From Gracilaria caudata (Eukaryota; Rhodophyta; Florideophyceae; Gracilariales; Gracilariaceae), in NCBI GenBank assembly GCA_030374735.1, contig JASCIV010000764.1:1-12685 (forward strand): a DNA stretch of 12,685 bases, written 5' to 3'. Positions 1 to 7,202 of the stretch are shown in pieces (position 1 is the stretch's first letter; each line of letters opens with the position of its first letter). The notes beneath the pieces were generated by a model that was given only the letters and a program-made list of their open reading frames with translations, searched no databases and was not told the DNA's origin. The position numbers were made by a program, and so were the translations under genes.

Positions 1-497
1 AGACGACAACCAACATGTCAACAGTCCACGCTTGTGAGCGTCACCATACGCGCCGCATGATAAAACATCTTCCTCGTGCCTTGAAACGCTAGTTTCTATC
101 TATCCTACGCCTTAGCATTCGTCGATGTCATGGCCTATGAACCTCAAGATGCCGCAATTGGCTTCGTGGGCAGTCTTTGAATAGACTGGAGGGCGATCCG
201 TTCCCGCACTCTTAGCCCAACCCAGTCTAGGGCCGGCCACTCGTACTGTGAGTTGTGAAGATCTACGCCGCGGACGCGGCAGTAAGCCACCCATTTCAAT
301 TTCATGAACCCGTCGAAAGGCCCACCTTGCCCGACGATCCCTGCATGTTGAAATCCGGGCTTGAGAAAGAAATGATGGTTGTGCTGAGAACTTGGAAGCA
401 ATCCCTTTTAATCGATCAAGACCTACGACGCCAAGTTGTACTTCGCGGCCTGAGTATTGTATAATGCAATATGAAGAATCATGGGCATGAGATCAAG
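1..497. other. Left flank without a supportable gene
   Basis: This stretch lies downstream of the first ankyrin gene. Short frames are open on both strands, for example 144-409 minus and 249-464 plus. They overlap each other, lack an ATG at their beginnings, and neither product resembles a family I know. The minus frame has a natural-looking aromatic/charged composition and could be a decayed gene or transposon fragment, but nothing decides this. I see no repeat, tRNA or long terminal repeat signature. Confidence 0.4.
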
Positions 498-1838
498 CTA
501 TTTATTTGCAAACAAGACTTTCATTCCTACCGCCATAAACCCTTCCTCAAAAATGCCATCCGGGATCAGACTGTGCTTTGCAAGCAGTGCATCCACTTCT
601 GATTCTTTCCATTCCTTAATTCTTCCTGTGAACGGTACTGGTGCTTGGGAAGAATCTGCCCGGCTCGCGAACTTATAAAACAGTGTGCGCAACAACTGTT
701 TTGCAATATTGGTTCTCAACCAACTTCCTGTCTGCGTGGCATTCCTAAACGCTGAACGAAGTTCCAGTGCTACCTGTGGGTTTGCAAGAGCTAGGTACTT
801 CCGGCGCAATCTATAAAACGTCTTGATGACTGCATCTATGCCAAGCAAACCCGTGGAGCGATCCATGTGTAGCATTACAGCCTCTTCTACTTCACGCTCT
901 TTCACAGATTTTCCGGCGCCAGCATGTCTGAGAATCACCTGTAGCACGTGTCGCAGCTCCCGTACTGCATCCTGAGCACTGACCATTTCTTCGTCTGCGA
1001 AGGACCTTGAAGCAAGAAAAGTGAGTACGCGACGTATCTTAGAAGCCGAGTCGGACGTATTGTGATATGAGCAGCAGAATGTACGCAACTGTTCGGCGCC
1101 CTCGGTGCCTTGCAACAACAGCGACAGCGGAGTCTCGCCTTTGTTGTTCTGTTTCAGAGGGTCGGCACCGCCGCGCCACAGCTCGAGCGCCTCGTACTCA
1201 TTATCCATTGATGCAGCGGCGTGGAATGCCGTGTTTCCAAACCTGTCGGTGGCGTGAACGTCAGCGCCGTGCGCAAGCAAAGCTGTCACCATACTAAAGT
1301 TTGATTGCAATGCTGCACGGTGCAACGGTAGTATGCCTTCCCCGTTCGTACAGTTCACCTTGGCGCCTCGCGCAATTAATTCCTCGGCGATAGTCAGATG
1401 GCCCCCGAGTGCGGCGCAGTGCAACGCAGAGTCACCTTGTCTATCTGCTCGGTTCACGTCCGCACCTCGCGTCAGCAACATCTCCACTACATGCTTATGT
1501 CCTCCTCGAACGGCGATGTGCAACGCTGATTCGCCATTACAATTAGCGCCGTTCATATCTGCGCCTCGGTTTAGCAACGTTTCGACGATTGGGGGTTGAT
1601 TGTTCTCAGCGGCGCTGTGTAAAGCGGTGTCGCCATATGAGTTGTTAAGGGTCACAGCGGCGCCTTGCGCCAGCAGTTCTGCGACTACGAACATGTGTCC
1701 ACGTGAAGCGGCCAAATGCAGCGCAGTGTTGCCGTGTTCGCTTGTTCCGTTTACATTAGCGCCCAACGCCAGAAGATTTGTTACGAGTTCCAAATCGCCG
1801 ACTTCTGCAGCTTTATGAAGAGCGTCGCCGTCGTCCAT
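498..1838 (-). CDS. Ankyrin-repeat protein with conserved C-terminal EF-hand-like module (paralog 1)
   Basis: Intact 446-aa single-exon gene. Residues 1-231 form seven ankyrin repeats of exactly 33 residues (consensus G-x-T-A-L-H-x-A-A-x-x-G-H ... L-L-x-x-G-A-D-V-N). A partial eighth follows at 232-252. Residues 265-446 are a predicted helical module. One loop is at 325-332 (M-D-R-S-T-G-L-L) and another near 420-435, both resembling degenerate EF-hand loops with incomplete calcium ligands. The protein ends in GMKVLF-ANK. There is no signal peptide or membrane segment, so a cytosolic or nuclear adaptor role is likely; ankyrin arrays normally bind protein partners. The start at 1838 is chosen because the homologous Met aligns in all three paralogs and has an AACC-ATG-G context. 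It also lies 51 bp below a TATA box. The frame is open further upstream, but only with GTG. The third ankyrin repeat (N-N-Q-P-P) and the seventh (S-M-D-N) depart from the consensus turn. The partners and the C-terminal module are unknown. Confidence 0.92.
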   Translation of the reverse strand: MDDGDALHKAAEVGDLELVTNLLALGANVNGTSEHGNTALHLAASRGHMFVVAELLAQGAAVTLNNSYGDTALHSAAENNQPPIVETLLNRGADMNGANCNGESALHIAVRGGHKHVVEMLLTRGADVNRADRQGDSALHCAALGGHLTIAEELIARGAKVNCTNGEGILPLHRAALQSNFSMVTALLAHGADVHATDRFGNTAFHAAASMDNEYEALELWRGGADPLKQNNKGETPLSLLLQGTEGAEQLRTFCCSYHNTSDSASKIRRVLTFLASRSFADEEMVSAQDAVRELRHVLQVILRHAGAGKSVKEREVEEAVMLHMDRSTGLLGIDAVIKTFYRLRRKYLALANPQVALELRSAFRNATQTGSWLRTNIAKQLLRTLFYKFASRADSSQAPVPFTGRIKEWKESEVDALLAKHSLIPDGIFEEGFMAVGMKVLFANK

Positions 1839-1888
1839 GGTTGTTGCCGCGCTCGACACAGAAACCGCCGCCGCCACCGCCGCGTCAC

Positions 1889-1896
1889 TTTATATA
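1889..1896 (-). promoter_or_regulatory. TATA box of ankyrin gene 1
   Basis: The minus strand reads TATATAAA, ending 51 bp before the ATG at 1838. A start of transcription about 30 bp downstream would fall near 1860. That leaves a leader of about 20 nt and excludes translation from the upstream GTG at 1877. The other two paralogs have no equally good TATA at this place. Confidence 0.6.
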
Positions 1897-1914
1897 CCGC
1901 TTTACATGTCATCG

Positions 1915-1928
1915 CCACGTATCCCACG
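1915..1928 (-). promoter_or_regulatory. Shared 14-bp upstream motif, copy 1
   Basis: The minus strand reads CGTGGGATACGTGG. It is identical to the copy upstream of ankyrin gene 3 and has one mismatch to the copy upstream of gene 2, in DNA that is otherwise poorly conserved. It sits 77 bp above the ATG and just upstream of the TATA box. The ACGTGG core resembles bZIP/bHLH (ABRE/G-box) sites; the factor is not known. Confidence 0.65.
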
Positions 1929-1953
1929 CTTAGTTTGCGCGTGCGTAGGTAAC

Positions 1954-1997
1954 TGCGTCTGTTTCAGTTCTTTGGAGAAATTGCGACTGTTTCAGTT
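1954..1997. repeat. Imperfect direct repeat of 16 bp
   Basis: The sequence TGCGTCTGTTTCAGTT at 1954-1969 recurs at 1982-1997 with one change (TGCGACTGTTTCAGTT), 28 bp apart. It lies in the upstream region of ankyrin gene 1, directly beyond the shared 14-bp motif. It could be a small duplication or a paired factor site. Confidence 0.5.
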
Positions 1998-2024
1998 TGA
2001 TGGTTCAGAATTTGAACTGTCAGT

Positions 2025-2541
2025 CCTCCGTGGAAATCGTTCTGAGCCTTCCTCGGGCGATTAAGAGCTTTGCAACGGTAGCAACTCAGTTGCCCACCTT
2101 CAGTGCAATCAAATACGATGATAGGTCGTTCAGCCGCAACTGAAAAATATGCAGCAGATAGAAGTGTTCGTGCCATTCAATTCAAAGCCAAAACGATATA
2201 ATCTGTTTCGCTTTGTTACCGTCAAAAGTCTTAAAAGCCAGAGGCGGGAGTGTGAAGATATGAAAACAATGTTTACAACACAGTACACCTAGAAGTATCT
2301 ACTTCAAGCCCTTATGTCGCACACGCTCGCAGACTACAGACCGTTCTAGAAGTGTAAGCTGTAAAAGGCAGTTAGGATCGTAGAATTAATGCTAAACTCG
2401 GAACTATAAATACCAGTGGAGAGCTGCCGTCTCTGTTGAGAACGCCAGCACGGATCGATCACTTAACCGTTGTGTTGTGATACATTTTTACTGTGTACGG
2501 CAAGAAGAACTTGTTCTCACAACTTGAAACATCGTTTTGCA
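2025..2541. repeat. Diverged intergenic repeat, copy A (upstream of ankyrin gene 1)
   Basis: Four blocks occur in the same order and orientation as at 8161-8409. These are 2025-2053 (26 of 29 identical to 8161-8189), 2164-2182 (17 of 19 to 8265-8283), 2486-2511 (22 of 26 to 8345-8370) and 2529-2541 (13 of 13 to 8397-8409). Copy A holds about 240 extra bases between the second and third blocks. No terminal inverted repeats or target duplications were found at its limits. It may be an old dispersed element or an inherited promoter segment. A plus-strand TATAAATA at 2405-2412 has no convincing gene behind it. Confidence 0.55.
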
Positions 2542-2654
2542 ACATGCGCAATGGCAAGCAATTCGCCCGACACCAACGCTGTGCGCGCTTTATGTCGCGC
2601 CACGGCGACGACACAACGCCGTTTCCCATGCGTCCGCGTGGAAAACGGCGCGCG

Positions 2655-2745
2655 CATTTTGATTTATTTAAATTTTGAACGGGCGCTTTTTGAACTTCAA
2701 ATTCAAGACGCACAAGCAGTGCGCCTCCCTCAACCACGTGTCAGC
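2655..2745 (-). promoter_or_regulatory. Shared distal upstream block, copy 1 (G-box type)
   Basis: It contains AT-rich ATTTTGATTTATTTAA and CTTCAAATTCAAG, then CCACGTGTC at 2734-2742 (minus strand GACACGTGG, a G-box). The same string of elements lies upstream of ankyrin gene 2 (4570-4645) and in weaker form upstream of gene 3 (7015-7085). Here it is about 900 bp above the ATG instead of about 200-270 bp. This suggests that DNA has been inserted between it and the core promoter. Confidence 0.5.
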
Positions 2746-3037
2746 CTCATACGTCCCCACTCGCCGCTTTATCGCTGCTCGCCGTCGTTGATGATGACAA
2801 ACGTCGTTTGCTGCCACCCCCCTCGAAGCCCATCTTCCTTAACTGTCAAGTGAGAAAAGAGCTTTACAGCTTACAGATCAACCGAATTGATAGTAATATC
2901 TTCATGTCGGTTGCTCTACGTAGAATATATTGCTCGAACGGACAATATCATACTATCTAATCGCATAATATGTGTGAGCATCGCTCCTAACTCGTGCCAC
3001 CAGGTGGACATGTCATTAACTGGATCTCCTAAGTTAG
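2746..3037. other. Intergenic DNA between ankyrin genes 1 and 2
   Basis: No gene can be supported. There is a 13-bp dyad, CAAACGTCGTTTG, at 2798-2810. The stretch includes the 3' flank of ankyrin gene 2, which lacks an obvious AATAAA. Confidence 0.4.
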
Positions 3038-4375
3038 CTAATCAAACAACACTTTCATTCCCACCTTCACAAAGCCATCTTCATCAACACCCTTCTCGTT
3101 CTGTTTGTGCTTGGCAAGCAGTGCATCCACATCCTTTCCGTTCCATTCGTGCTTGCTCCTTGTGAACGATAGTTGCGCTAACGAGCAATCAGCTTCAACA
3201 CCGGACTTCTCGAACAATGCCCGCAACATGCGCTTGGCAACTTTGGTTCCCAGCACGCCCTTGGCGCGTGTGGCACTCTTGAATCTCACGCGCAGTTCGG
3301 GCGGCTCCCGTCGGCTTCGCACAGCTGGGTACTTCTTACGTAACTTGCTGAACGATGTCATGAATGCACGCATATCCAGTACGCCCGAGTCGTGATCCAT
3401 GTGTTCGACGATCACGTCCTCCACATCATCCTTCCTTACTGAAAGCTGCGAGCCAGTTCGACTGGCGTGCAGCTGAAGCATGTGGCGCAGCTCCAGAATG
3501 GCATCCTGAGCAGTCACAGTGCGTTTGTTCGAGTGAGATTTAGGTGCCAGAACCTCGAATCTCTGCCACACTTCCGCCTCCTCCGCAGAACACTGAGCAT
3601 CGTGTGAGCGCGGAGCAGAAAGCATGCGCTCGCAAATATCGCTGTCGTAAGGCAGCAGACACAGCGGAGTGTCGCTGTCGCGGTTCAGCTTCGTGGCGTC
3701 GGCTCCGGCGCGCCACAGCGCAATCGCCTCGTACTCATTGCCGCGTTTCGCAGCGAGGTGAAGCGCGGTGTTTCCCCTGGCGTCGGTGGCGTGAACGTCG
3801 GCCGCGTGCGCAAGCAACGCGTCCACCATCGCCATGTGTCCCTCATATGCGGCGAGATGCAACGCGCGTTCGCCGTTCTCGTTTGCATCGTTCACTTTCG
3901 CACCGCGCGCCAGCAACAATTCCACGACGGGCAGATGGCCAAACTCGGCGGCGCGGTGCAACGCGGTGTTTCCAGTTTCGTCTGCGCGGTTCACGTCCAC
4001 ATCCAAGCTGAGCAACATCTCCACCATCTGCACACGTCCATTCCGAGCCGCGGATTGCAACGGCGATTCGCCATCAACGTTCACGTGTTGCACGCTCGCG
4101 CCACGCGCCAGCAAAGCTTTGACGGCTGCCAGGTGGCCTTTCGCAGCGGCTCGGTGCAGCGGGGTGTCGCCAGATGCGTCGGTACGTGTTACGGCAGCGT
4201 CTCGCGCCAGTAGCGCGGCCACCACCGCCGTGTGTCCCTGCGAGGCAGCCAAGTGCAACGCAGTGTCGCCGTACCTGCTCGCGTCGTTCACCTTGGCGCC
4301 GTTCGCCAGAAGAGTGCTCACATGCTGCAAGTGGCCGAGCTTTGCCGCTTCGCGTAGCGCGCTGCCGTCGATCAT
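3038..4375 (-). CDS. Ankyrin-repeat protein with conserved C-terminal EF-hand-like module (paralog 2)
   Basis: Intact 445-aa single-exon gene with the same architecture as its neighbours. Seven ankyrin repeats in 33-residue register cover residues 1-231, with near-consensus turns (G-D-T-A-L-H-L-A-A-S-Q-G-H). A partial eighth repeat follows, then the helical module. It contains the EF-hand-like loop M-D-H-D-S-G-V-L and ends in GMKVLFD. This copy has the most regular ankyrin repeats, so it is the best candidate for a working binding surface. It differs from paralogs 1 and 3 in ending two residues earlier (no Asn-Lys) and in visibly GC- and CpG-richer codons through the ankyrin part. The ATG at 4375 matches the paralogs and has an AACC context. 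The open frame continues upstream to 4561 only from a TTG, through an arginine-rich run that is a translated GC-rich leader. It is presumably a cytosolic adaptor; its partner is unknown. Confidence 0.92.
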   Translation of the reverse strand: MIDGSALREAAKLGHLQHVSTLLANGAKVNDASRYGDTALHLAASQGHTAVVAALLARDAAVTRTDASGDTPLHRAAAKGHLAAVKALLARGASVQHVNVDGESPLQSAARNGRVQMVEMLLSLDVDVNRADETGNTALHRAAEFGHLPVVELLLARGAKVNDANENGERALHLAAYEGHMAMVDALLAHAADVHATDARGNTALHLAAKRGNEYEAIALWRAGADATKLNRDSDTPLCLLPYDSDICERMLSAPRSHDAQCSAEEAEVWQRFEVLAPKSHSNKRTVTAQDAILELRHMLQLHASRTGSQLSVRKDDVEDVIVEHMDHDSGVLDMRAFMTSFSKLRKKYPAVRSRREPPELRVRFKSATRAKGVLGTKVAKRMLRALFEKSGVEADCSLAQLSFTRSKHEWNGKDVDALLAKHKQNEKGVDEDGFVKVGMKVLFD

Positions 4376-4470
4376 GGTTGCTGCCGCGCGTGGTAGCAGC
4401 CGCTGTGACCGCCGCTGCCGACGACGACGCCGCCGACGGCGCCGACGAGGCGCCTCTTGATATCGCGCGT
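4376..4470 (-). promoter_or_regulatory. GC-rich low-complexity leader of ankyrin gene 2
   Basis: Runs of CGCCGACGACG-type triplets lie at about 4405-4450, just above the ATG, and read as polyarginine if translated. Their place between the shared 14-bp motif and the start codon makes them 5' untranslated or core-promoter DNA. A perfect Kozak-like GCAGCAACC precedes the ATG. Confidence 0.4.
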
Positions 4471-4478
4471 CCTCTCGG

Positions 4479-4492
4479 CCACGTATTCCACG
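4479..4492 (-). promoter_or_regulatory. Shared 14-bp upstream motif, copy 2
   Basis: The minus strand reads CGTGGAATACGTGG, one base different from the other two copies. It lies 104 bp above the ATG of ankyrin gene 2. Confidence 0.65.
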
Positions 4493-4514
4493 ACAGCTGT
4501 GCGCGCAGTTTTGC

Positions 4515-4556
4515 CGTTTCGGTTTGGCGCCAAAAGTTTGGCGCCAAACCGAAACG
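4515..4556. promoter_or_regulatory. Perfect 42-bp dyad with two E2F-type palindromes
   Basis: Two arms of 20 bp are perfectly complementary around the 2-bp centre at 4535-4536. Each arm contains the 12-bp palindrome TTTGGCGCCAAA (4523-4534 and 4537-4548), so the site is symmetric at two scales. TTTGGCGC fits the known E2F/DP consensus TTTSGCGC read from either strand. It lies about 140 bp above the ATG of ankyrin gene 2, between the proximal and distal shared blocks. A single GGCGCCAAA occurs at 7131-7139 upstream of gene 3. Cell-cycle control is inference. Confidence 0.55.
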
Positions 4557-4569
4557 CACAACGGCTCAA

Positions 4570-4645
4570 AAAGTTAAATTTTGATTTTTTAAGCGTTGTG
4601 GTTCGAACTTTAAATTCAAGTATCGACGTTGGCCACGTGTCCGCG
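4570..4645 (-). promoter_or_regulatory. Shared distal upstream block, copy 2 (G-box type)
   Basis: It contains ATTTTGATTTTTTAA and CTTTAAATTCAAG, followed by CCACGTGTC at 4633-4641 (minus strand GACACGTGG), in the same order as at 2655-2745. It ends about 270 bp above the ATG of ankyrin gene 2. Confidence 0.5.
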
Positions 4646-5563
4646 TTTCGTATTATTCTTGCGCGTGCGACCGGAAATAGTCGCAGGTCTCCTTTCTTTT
4701 GGTGGAAGCCACCAACAACTCAAGTCTGAGCAGAGCAAAAAGCGGTGCAGAGTGGGAAGCGCTTCTCTTTTCGAAGGCTGCGTGCGAAGCAGAAACACGT
4801 TTTCTGGACAACGCTACGAACCGTTGCTCTGCTTTGGACTGCTGCGCTGGAGAGGCACTCGCGCCATTTTCGGCTGTAACCGTGCCAAGTGGATTGGGCC
4901 ATATGGCCTTGTACAAATTGATTCGCTGCGAATCCGCCACCACTCCGTCATGTGTGACCCCACCCTTCACATGCGAACGGAACAGAGACCAAGAGAAACA
5001 TGTGCTACGTGTACGCGTACACAGCTTGTTGCCCAAGATGCCCAAGATGTTCGAGTTTCCCTATCCGTACGTGCATGTCGTTTGGTATCTGCACGTCTTT
5101 CCGTCAATATAGTCCCAACCTGAAACACAGGGACTTTCCTCAAGCCAAATTCCAAAACGAGGGATGTCGAGGAGAAGCTCGTTCTGCTTTTGCTCAGCCA
5201 ACCAAATCTCCGACTTTTTCTCTCTTGACGTTTTATTATATATTTCGCTCCACCTCAAATGTGCATGCCGAAGCCTTTTCTATCGGTGGAAGGCTGTCTG
5301 GCATGGCAAACAGAGAGACTTAGAGGTTAGACGTTCATCATTTGTTATATTAAAGCTGGTGTTTTGTTTCAATAAGAGGCGTTGATCGGCTTTGGAGGGA
5401 ACAGAATTGGATAACGTCTTGAGTGTGGAAGCCGATTTGTATATATCCGGATGTTCCGGTAGCCTAAGGTTTCATCTCTTTTACTTGATCACGTTCTACA
5501 GCGCCGCAATTCAATCTGATCTAGAGGATGTACATATTTCAAATGCCTGAGTATGAACTCGAG
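4646..5563. other. Intergenic DNA between ankyrin genes 2 and 3, with an uncertain open frame
   Basis: The plus-strand frame 4681-5112 is open for 143 codons and reads as a fairly natural cysteine-rich peptide. Its first ATG is only at 4903, however, and two other frames are open over the same DNA. I therefore do not call a gene; an exon of a spliced gene cannot be excluded. A 9-bp tandem copy GCCCAAGAT lies at about 5032-5049. Positions 5124-5563 hold nothing I recognise. Confidence 0.35.
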
Positions 5564-6886
5564 CTATTTATTTGAAAACAAAACTTTCATACTTACTTTG
5601 ACGAATCCTTCTTCGTCAATAACATTCCCATCCTGCTTGTGACTTGCAAGCAGTGCATCTACGTTTGATTCGTTCCATTCCTCACCGCTTCTCCTAAAAG
5701 ATAATGGTACTTTCAAAGAACCGGCGGCACTCCCGGACTTATCGAACAACGATCGCACCAGCCGTTTAGCAAGCCTGGTTCGCAGCCTTTGCTGTGACTT
5801 TGTCGCCTTTTTAAATGCGGCACGTAGTTCTGGTGGCTCTCGTTTGCATCGAACAATTGGATACTTCTTGCGCAGTTGGTAGAATGATTTGATGACTGCA
5901 TCCAAGCCAAGTAAACAGCTGTCCTGATCCATGTGTTCCATGACAACATCTTCCACTTCAGCGTCGGCCACAGCAACCTCATGTAGTTGAAGAACATTCT
6001 GCAACTCCAGTATTGCTTCCTCTGCAGTTACCGTCTTTTCGTCTGGTTGCGATCTAGATGCCAGAAGACTAAGGACTTGGCGAATGTTAGATTGCGAGCA
6101 GGAAGGAATGTGGTCTCGCGGCTCGGCAGTGCGCATCTGTTTGGCGGCAGTGTCGTCCTCCGGCAGCAATGACAGCGGCGTTTCTCCCATGTTGTTCTGT
6201 TTGAGCGGATCAGCACCAGCACGCCACAGCGTGATCGCTGCAGACGATAGACCGTGACTCGCCGCGATGTGGAGTGGCGTATTCTCAAATTTGTCGGTGG
6301 CGTGAACTTTGGCGCCGCGAGCCAACAACGCTTCGATAATTAACGTGTTTCCTCTCTTTGCTGCAAGATGCAATACATGCTCTTCATCATCATTTGGTTG
6401 GTTCAGAATGGCACCGCCTTCTAGCAAGGTGTCAACGACAGACAAGTGGCCTGCTTTACAGGCGCGGAGCAAAGGAGTATTGTTGCGTATGTCTGAATGA
6501 TTTACTTCGGCGCCTCGCGCCAAAAGCAGGTTCACCATCTGAGCATCTCCCTTGTCACTAGCAATGTGTAATGCTGTATCGCCATCATAATTTTCTTCAT
6601 GAACGTAACTGCCACCGGTCAGCAACGCTTCGGCGACTGCATGGTGGCCTGCTTTCACCGCTAGGTGCAACGCCGAATCACAGCATCCGTTTAGAAGGTC
6701 CACATCTGCGTTTCGCGCCAGGAGAGCCGCTACCACGGCCGCGTGCCCTCGCGACGAAGCTATGTGCCACGCGTTGTTGCCGTGCTTGTTGTTCGCGTCC
6801 ACCTCAGCGCCGCGGTCCAGGAGAGTCTTCACGAGTTGCAAATCGCCCACCTTTGCAGCTTCATGGAGGGCGTCGCCGTCGCCCAT
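5564..6886 (-). CDS. Ankyrin-repeat protein with conserved C-terminal EF-hand-like module (paralog 3)
   Basis: Intact 440-aa single-exon gene starting M-G-D-G-D-A-L-H, closest in sequence to paralog 1 (both share A-D-P-L-K-Q-N-N and G-E-T-P-L-S-L-L near residues 226-241). Seven 33-residue ankyrin repeats cover residues 1-231, with a partial eighth after them. Repeats 2, 3, 5 and 6 have drifted from the TALH consensus (N-A-W-H, C-D-S-A-L-H, N-T-P-L-L, E-H-V-L-H), so binding is probably altered. The C-terminal module keeps the loop M-D-Q-D-S-C-L-L and the ending V-S-M-K-V-L-F-S-N-K. The start is the only in-frame ATG near the frame's beginning. It aligns with the other two paralogs and has a CAATC-ATG-G context. 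The 3' end, with Asn-Lys-stop written AATAAATAG, is shared with paralog 1. Its likely role is the same as its neighbours. Confidence 0.92.
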   Translation of the reverse strand: MGDGDALHEAAKVGDLQLVKTLLDRGAEVDANNKHGNNAWHIASSRGHAAVVAALLARNADVDLLNGCCDSALHLAVKAGHHAVAEALLTGGSYVHEENYDGDTALHIASDKGDAQMVNLLLARGAEVNHSDIRNNTPLLRACKAGHLSVVDTLLEGGAILNQPNDDEEHVLHLAAKRGNTLIIEALLARGAKVHATDKFENTPLHIAASHGLSSAAITLWRAGADPLKQNNMGETPLSLLPEDDTAAKQMRTAEPRDHIPSCSQSNIRQVLSLLASRSQPDEKTVTAEEAILELQNVLQLHEVAVADAEVEDVVMEHMDQDSCLLGLDAVIKSFYQLRKKYPIVRCKREPPELRAAFKKATKSQQRLRTRLAKRLVRSLFDKSGSAAGSLKVPLSFRRSGEEWNESNVDALLASHKQDGNVIDEEGFVKVSMKVLFSNK

Positions 6887-6975
6887 GATTGCTGCTGCGC
6901 CGACACGGCCGACGCGCCGCCATGGCCGGCGACGTCGGCGGGCGCCGCGACACTACACCCCGCTTGTCGTCGCCA

Positions 6976-6989
6976 CCACGTATCCCACG
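6976..6989 (-). promoter_or_regulatory. Shared 14-bp upstream motif, copy 3
   Basis: The minus strand reads CGTGGGATACGTGG, identical to copy 1, 90 bp above the ATG of ankyrin gene 3. Confidence 0.65.
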
Positions 6990-7014
6990 CCGCGTAGCTT
7001 TGTGGATCACAGCG

Positions 7015-7085
7015 CTTCAAATTTTAAAATTCAAATTTTGAGCCGAGCGCCAGTAGCGCGTCTATCGACCTCGACCACGTGTCCG
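7015..7085 (-). promoter_or_regulatory. Shared distal upstream block, copy 3 (G-box type)
   Basis: The AT-rich CTTCAAATTTTAAAATTCAA, with the 12-bp palindrome AATTTTAAAATT at 7020-7031, is followed by CCACGTGTC at 7075-7083. The G-box lies about 190-200 bp above the ATG of ankyrin gene 3. An E2F-like GGCGCCAAA at 7131-7139 lies just beyond it. Confidence 0.45.
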
Positions 7086-7202
7086 CCGTTAGCTCTACCT
7101 TCTATAGCCGACACTCTCAGCTTTTTGCAGGGCGCCAAAGTCTCTGACGTTCTTTAAGTAAACTGTAAATAGAAGTGAGGAGAAAGTGGTCCCCTTGTGT
7201 CC

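Noticed and set aside
144..409. Minus-strand frame of about 88 codons at the left end, possibly a transposon fragment
   Set aside because: It has no ATG at its start and no recognisable transposase, reverse transcriptase or gag motif, and an opposing frame is equally open.
1333..1838. Regularly spaced similar sequence every 99 bp, considered as a tandem repeat or CRISPR-like array
   Set aside because: The period equals 33 codons and is fully explained by ankyrin repeat coding.
1839..1877. N-terminal extension of ankyrin protein 1 to position 1877
   Set aside because: It would begin with GTG, lies within about 12 bp of the TATA box and so upstream of the expected transcript start, and is not conserved in the paralogs.
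1067..1952. Plus-strand frames opposite ankyrin gene 1
   Set aside because: They are antisense shadows of the 33-residue repeat coding pattern, and no recognisable product results.
3544..4460. Long plus-strand open frames opposite ankyrin gene 2 (up to 208 codons)
   Set aside because: They mirror the GC-rich, codon-periodic ankyrin repeats on the minus strand, overlap one another in different frames, and show no domain of their own.
4376..4561. Arginine-rich N-terminal extension of ankyrin protein 2
   Set aside because: It begins with TTG, covers the shared promoter motif and the E2F-type dyad, and has no counterpart in the paralogs.
4653..5123. Three overlapping open frames between ankyrin genes 2 and 3
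   Set aside because: Openness in three frames at once points to few stop triplets by composition; none has an ATG at the start or a known domain.
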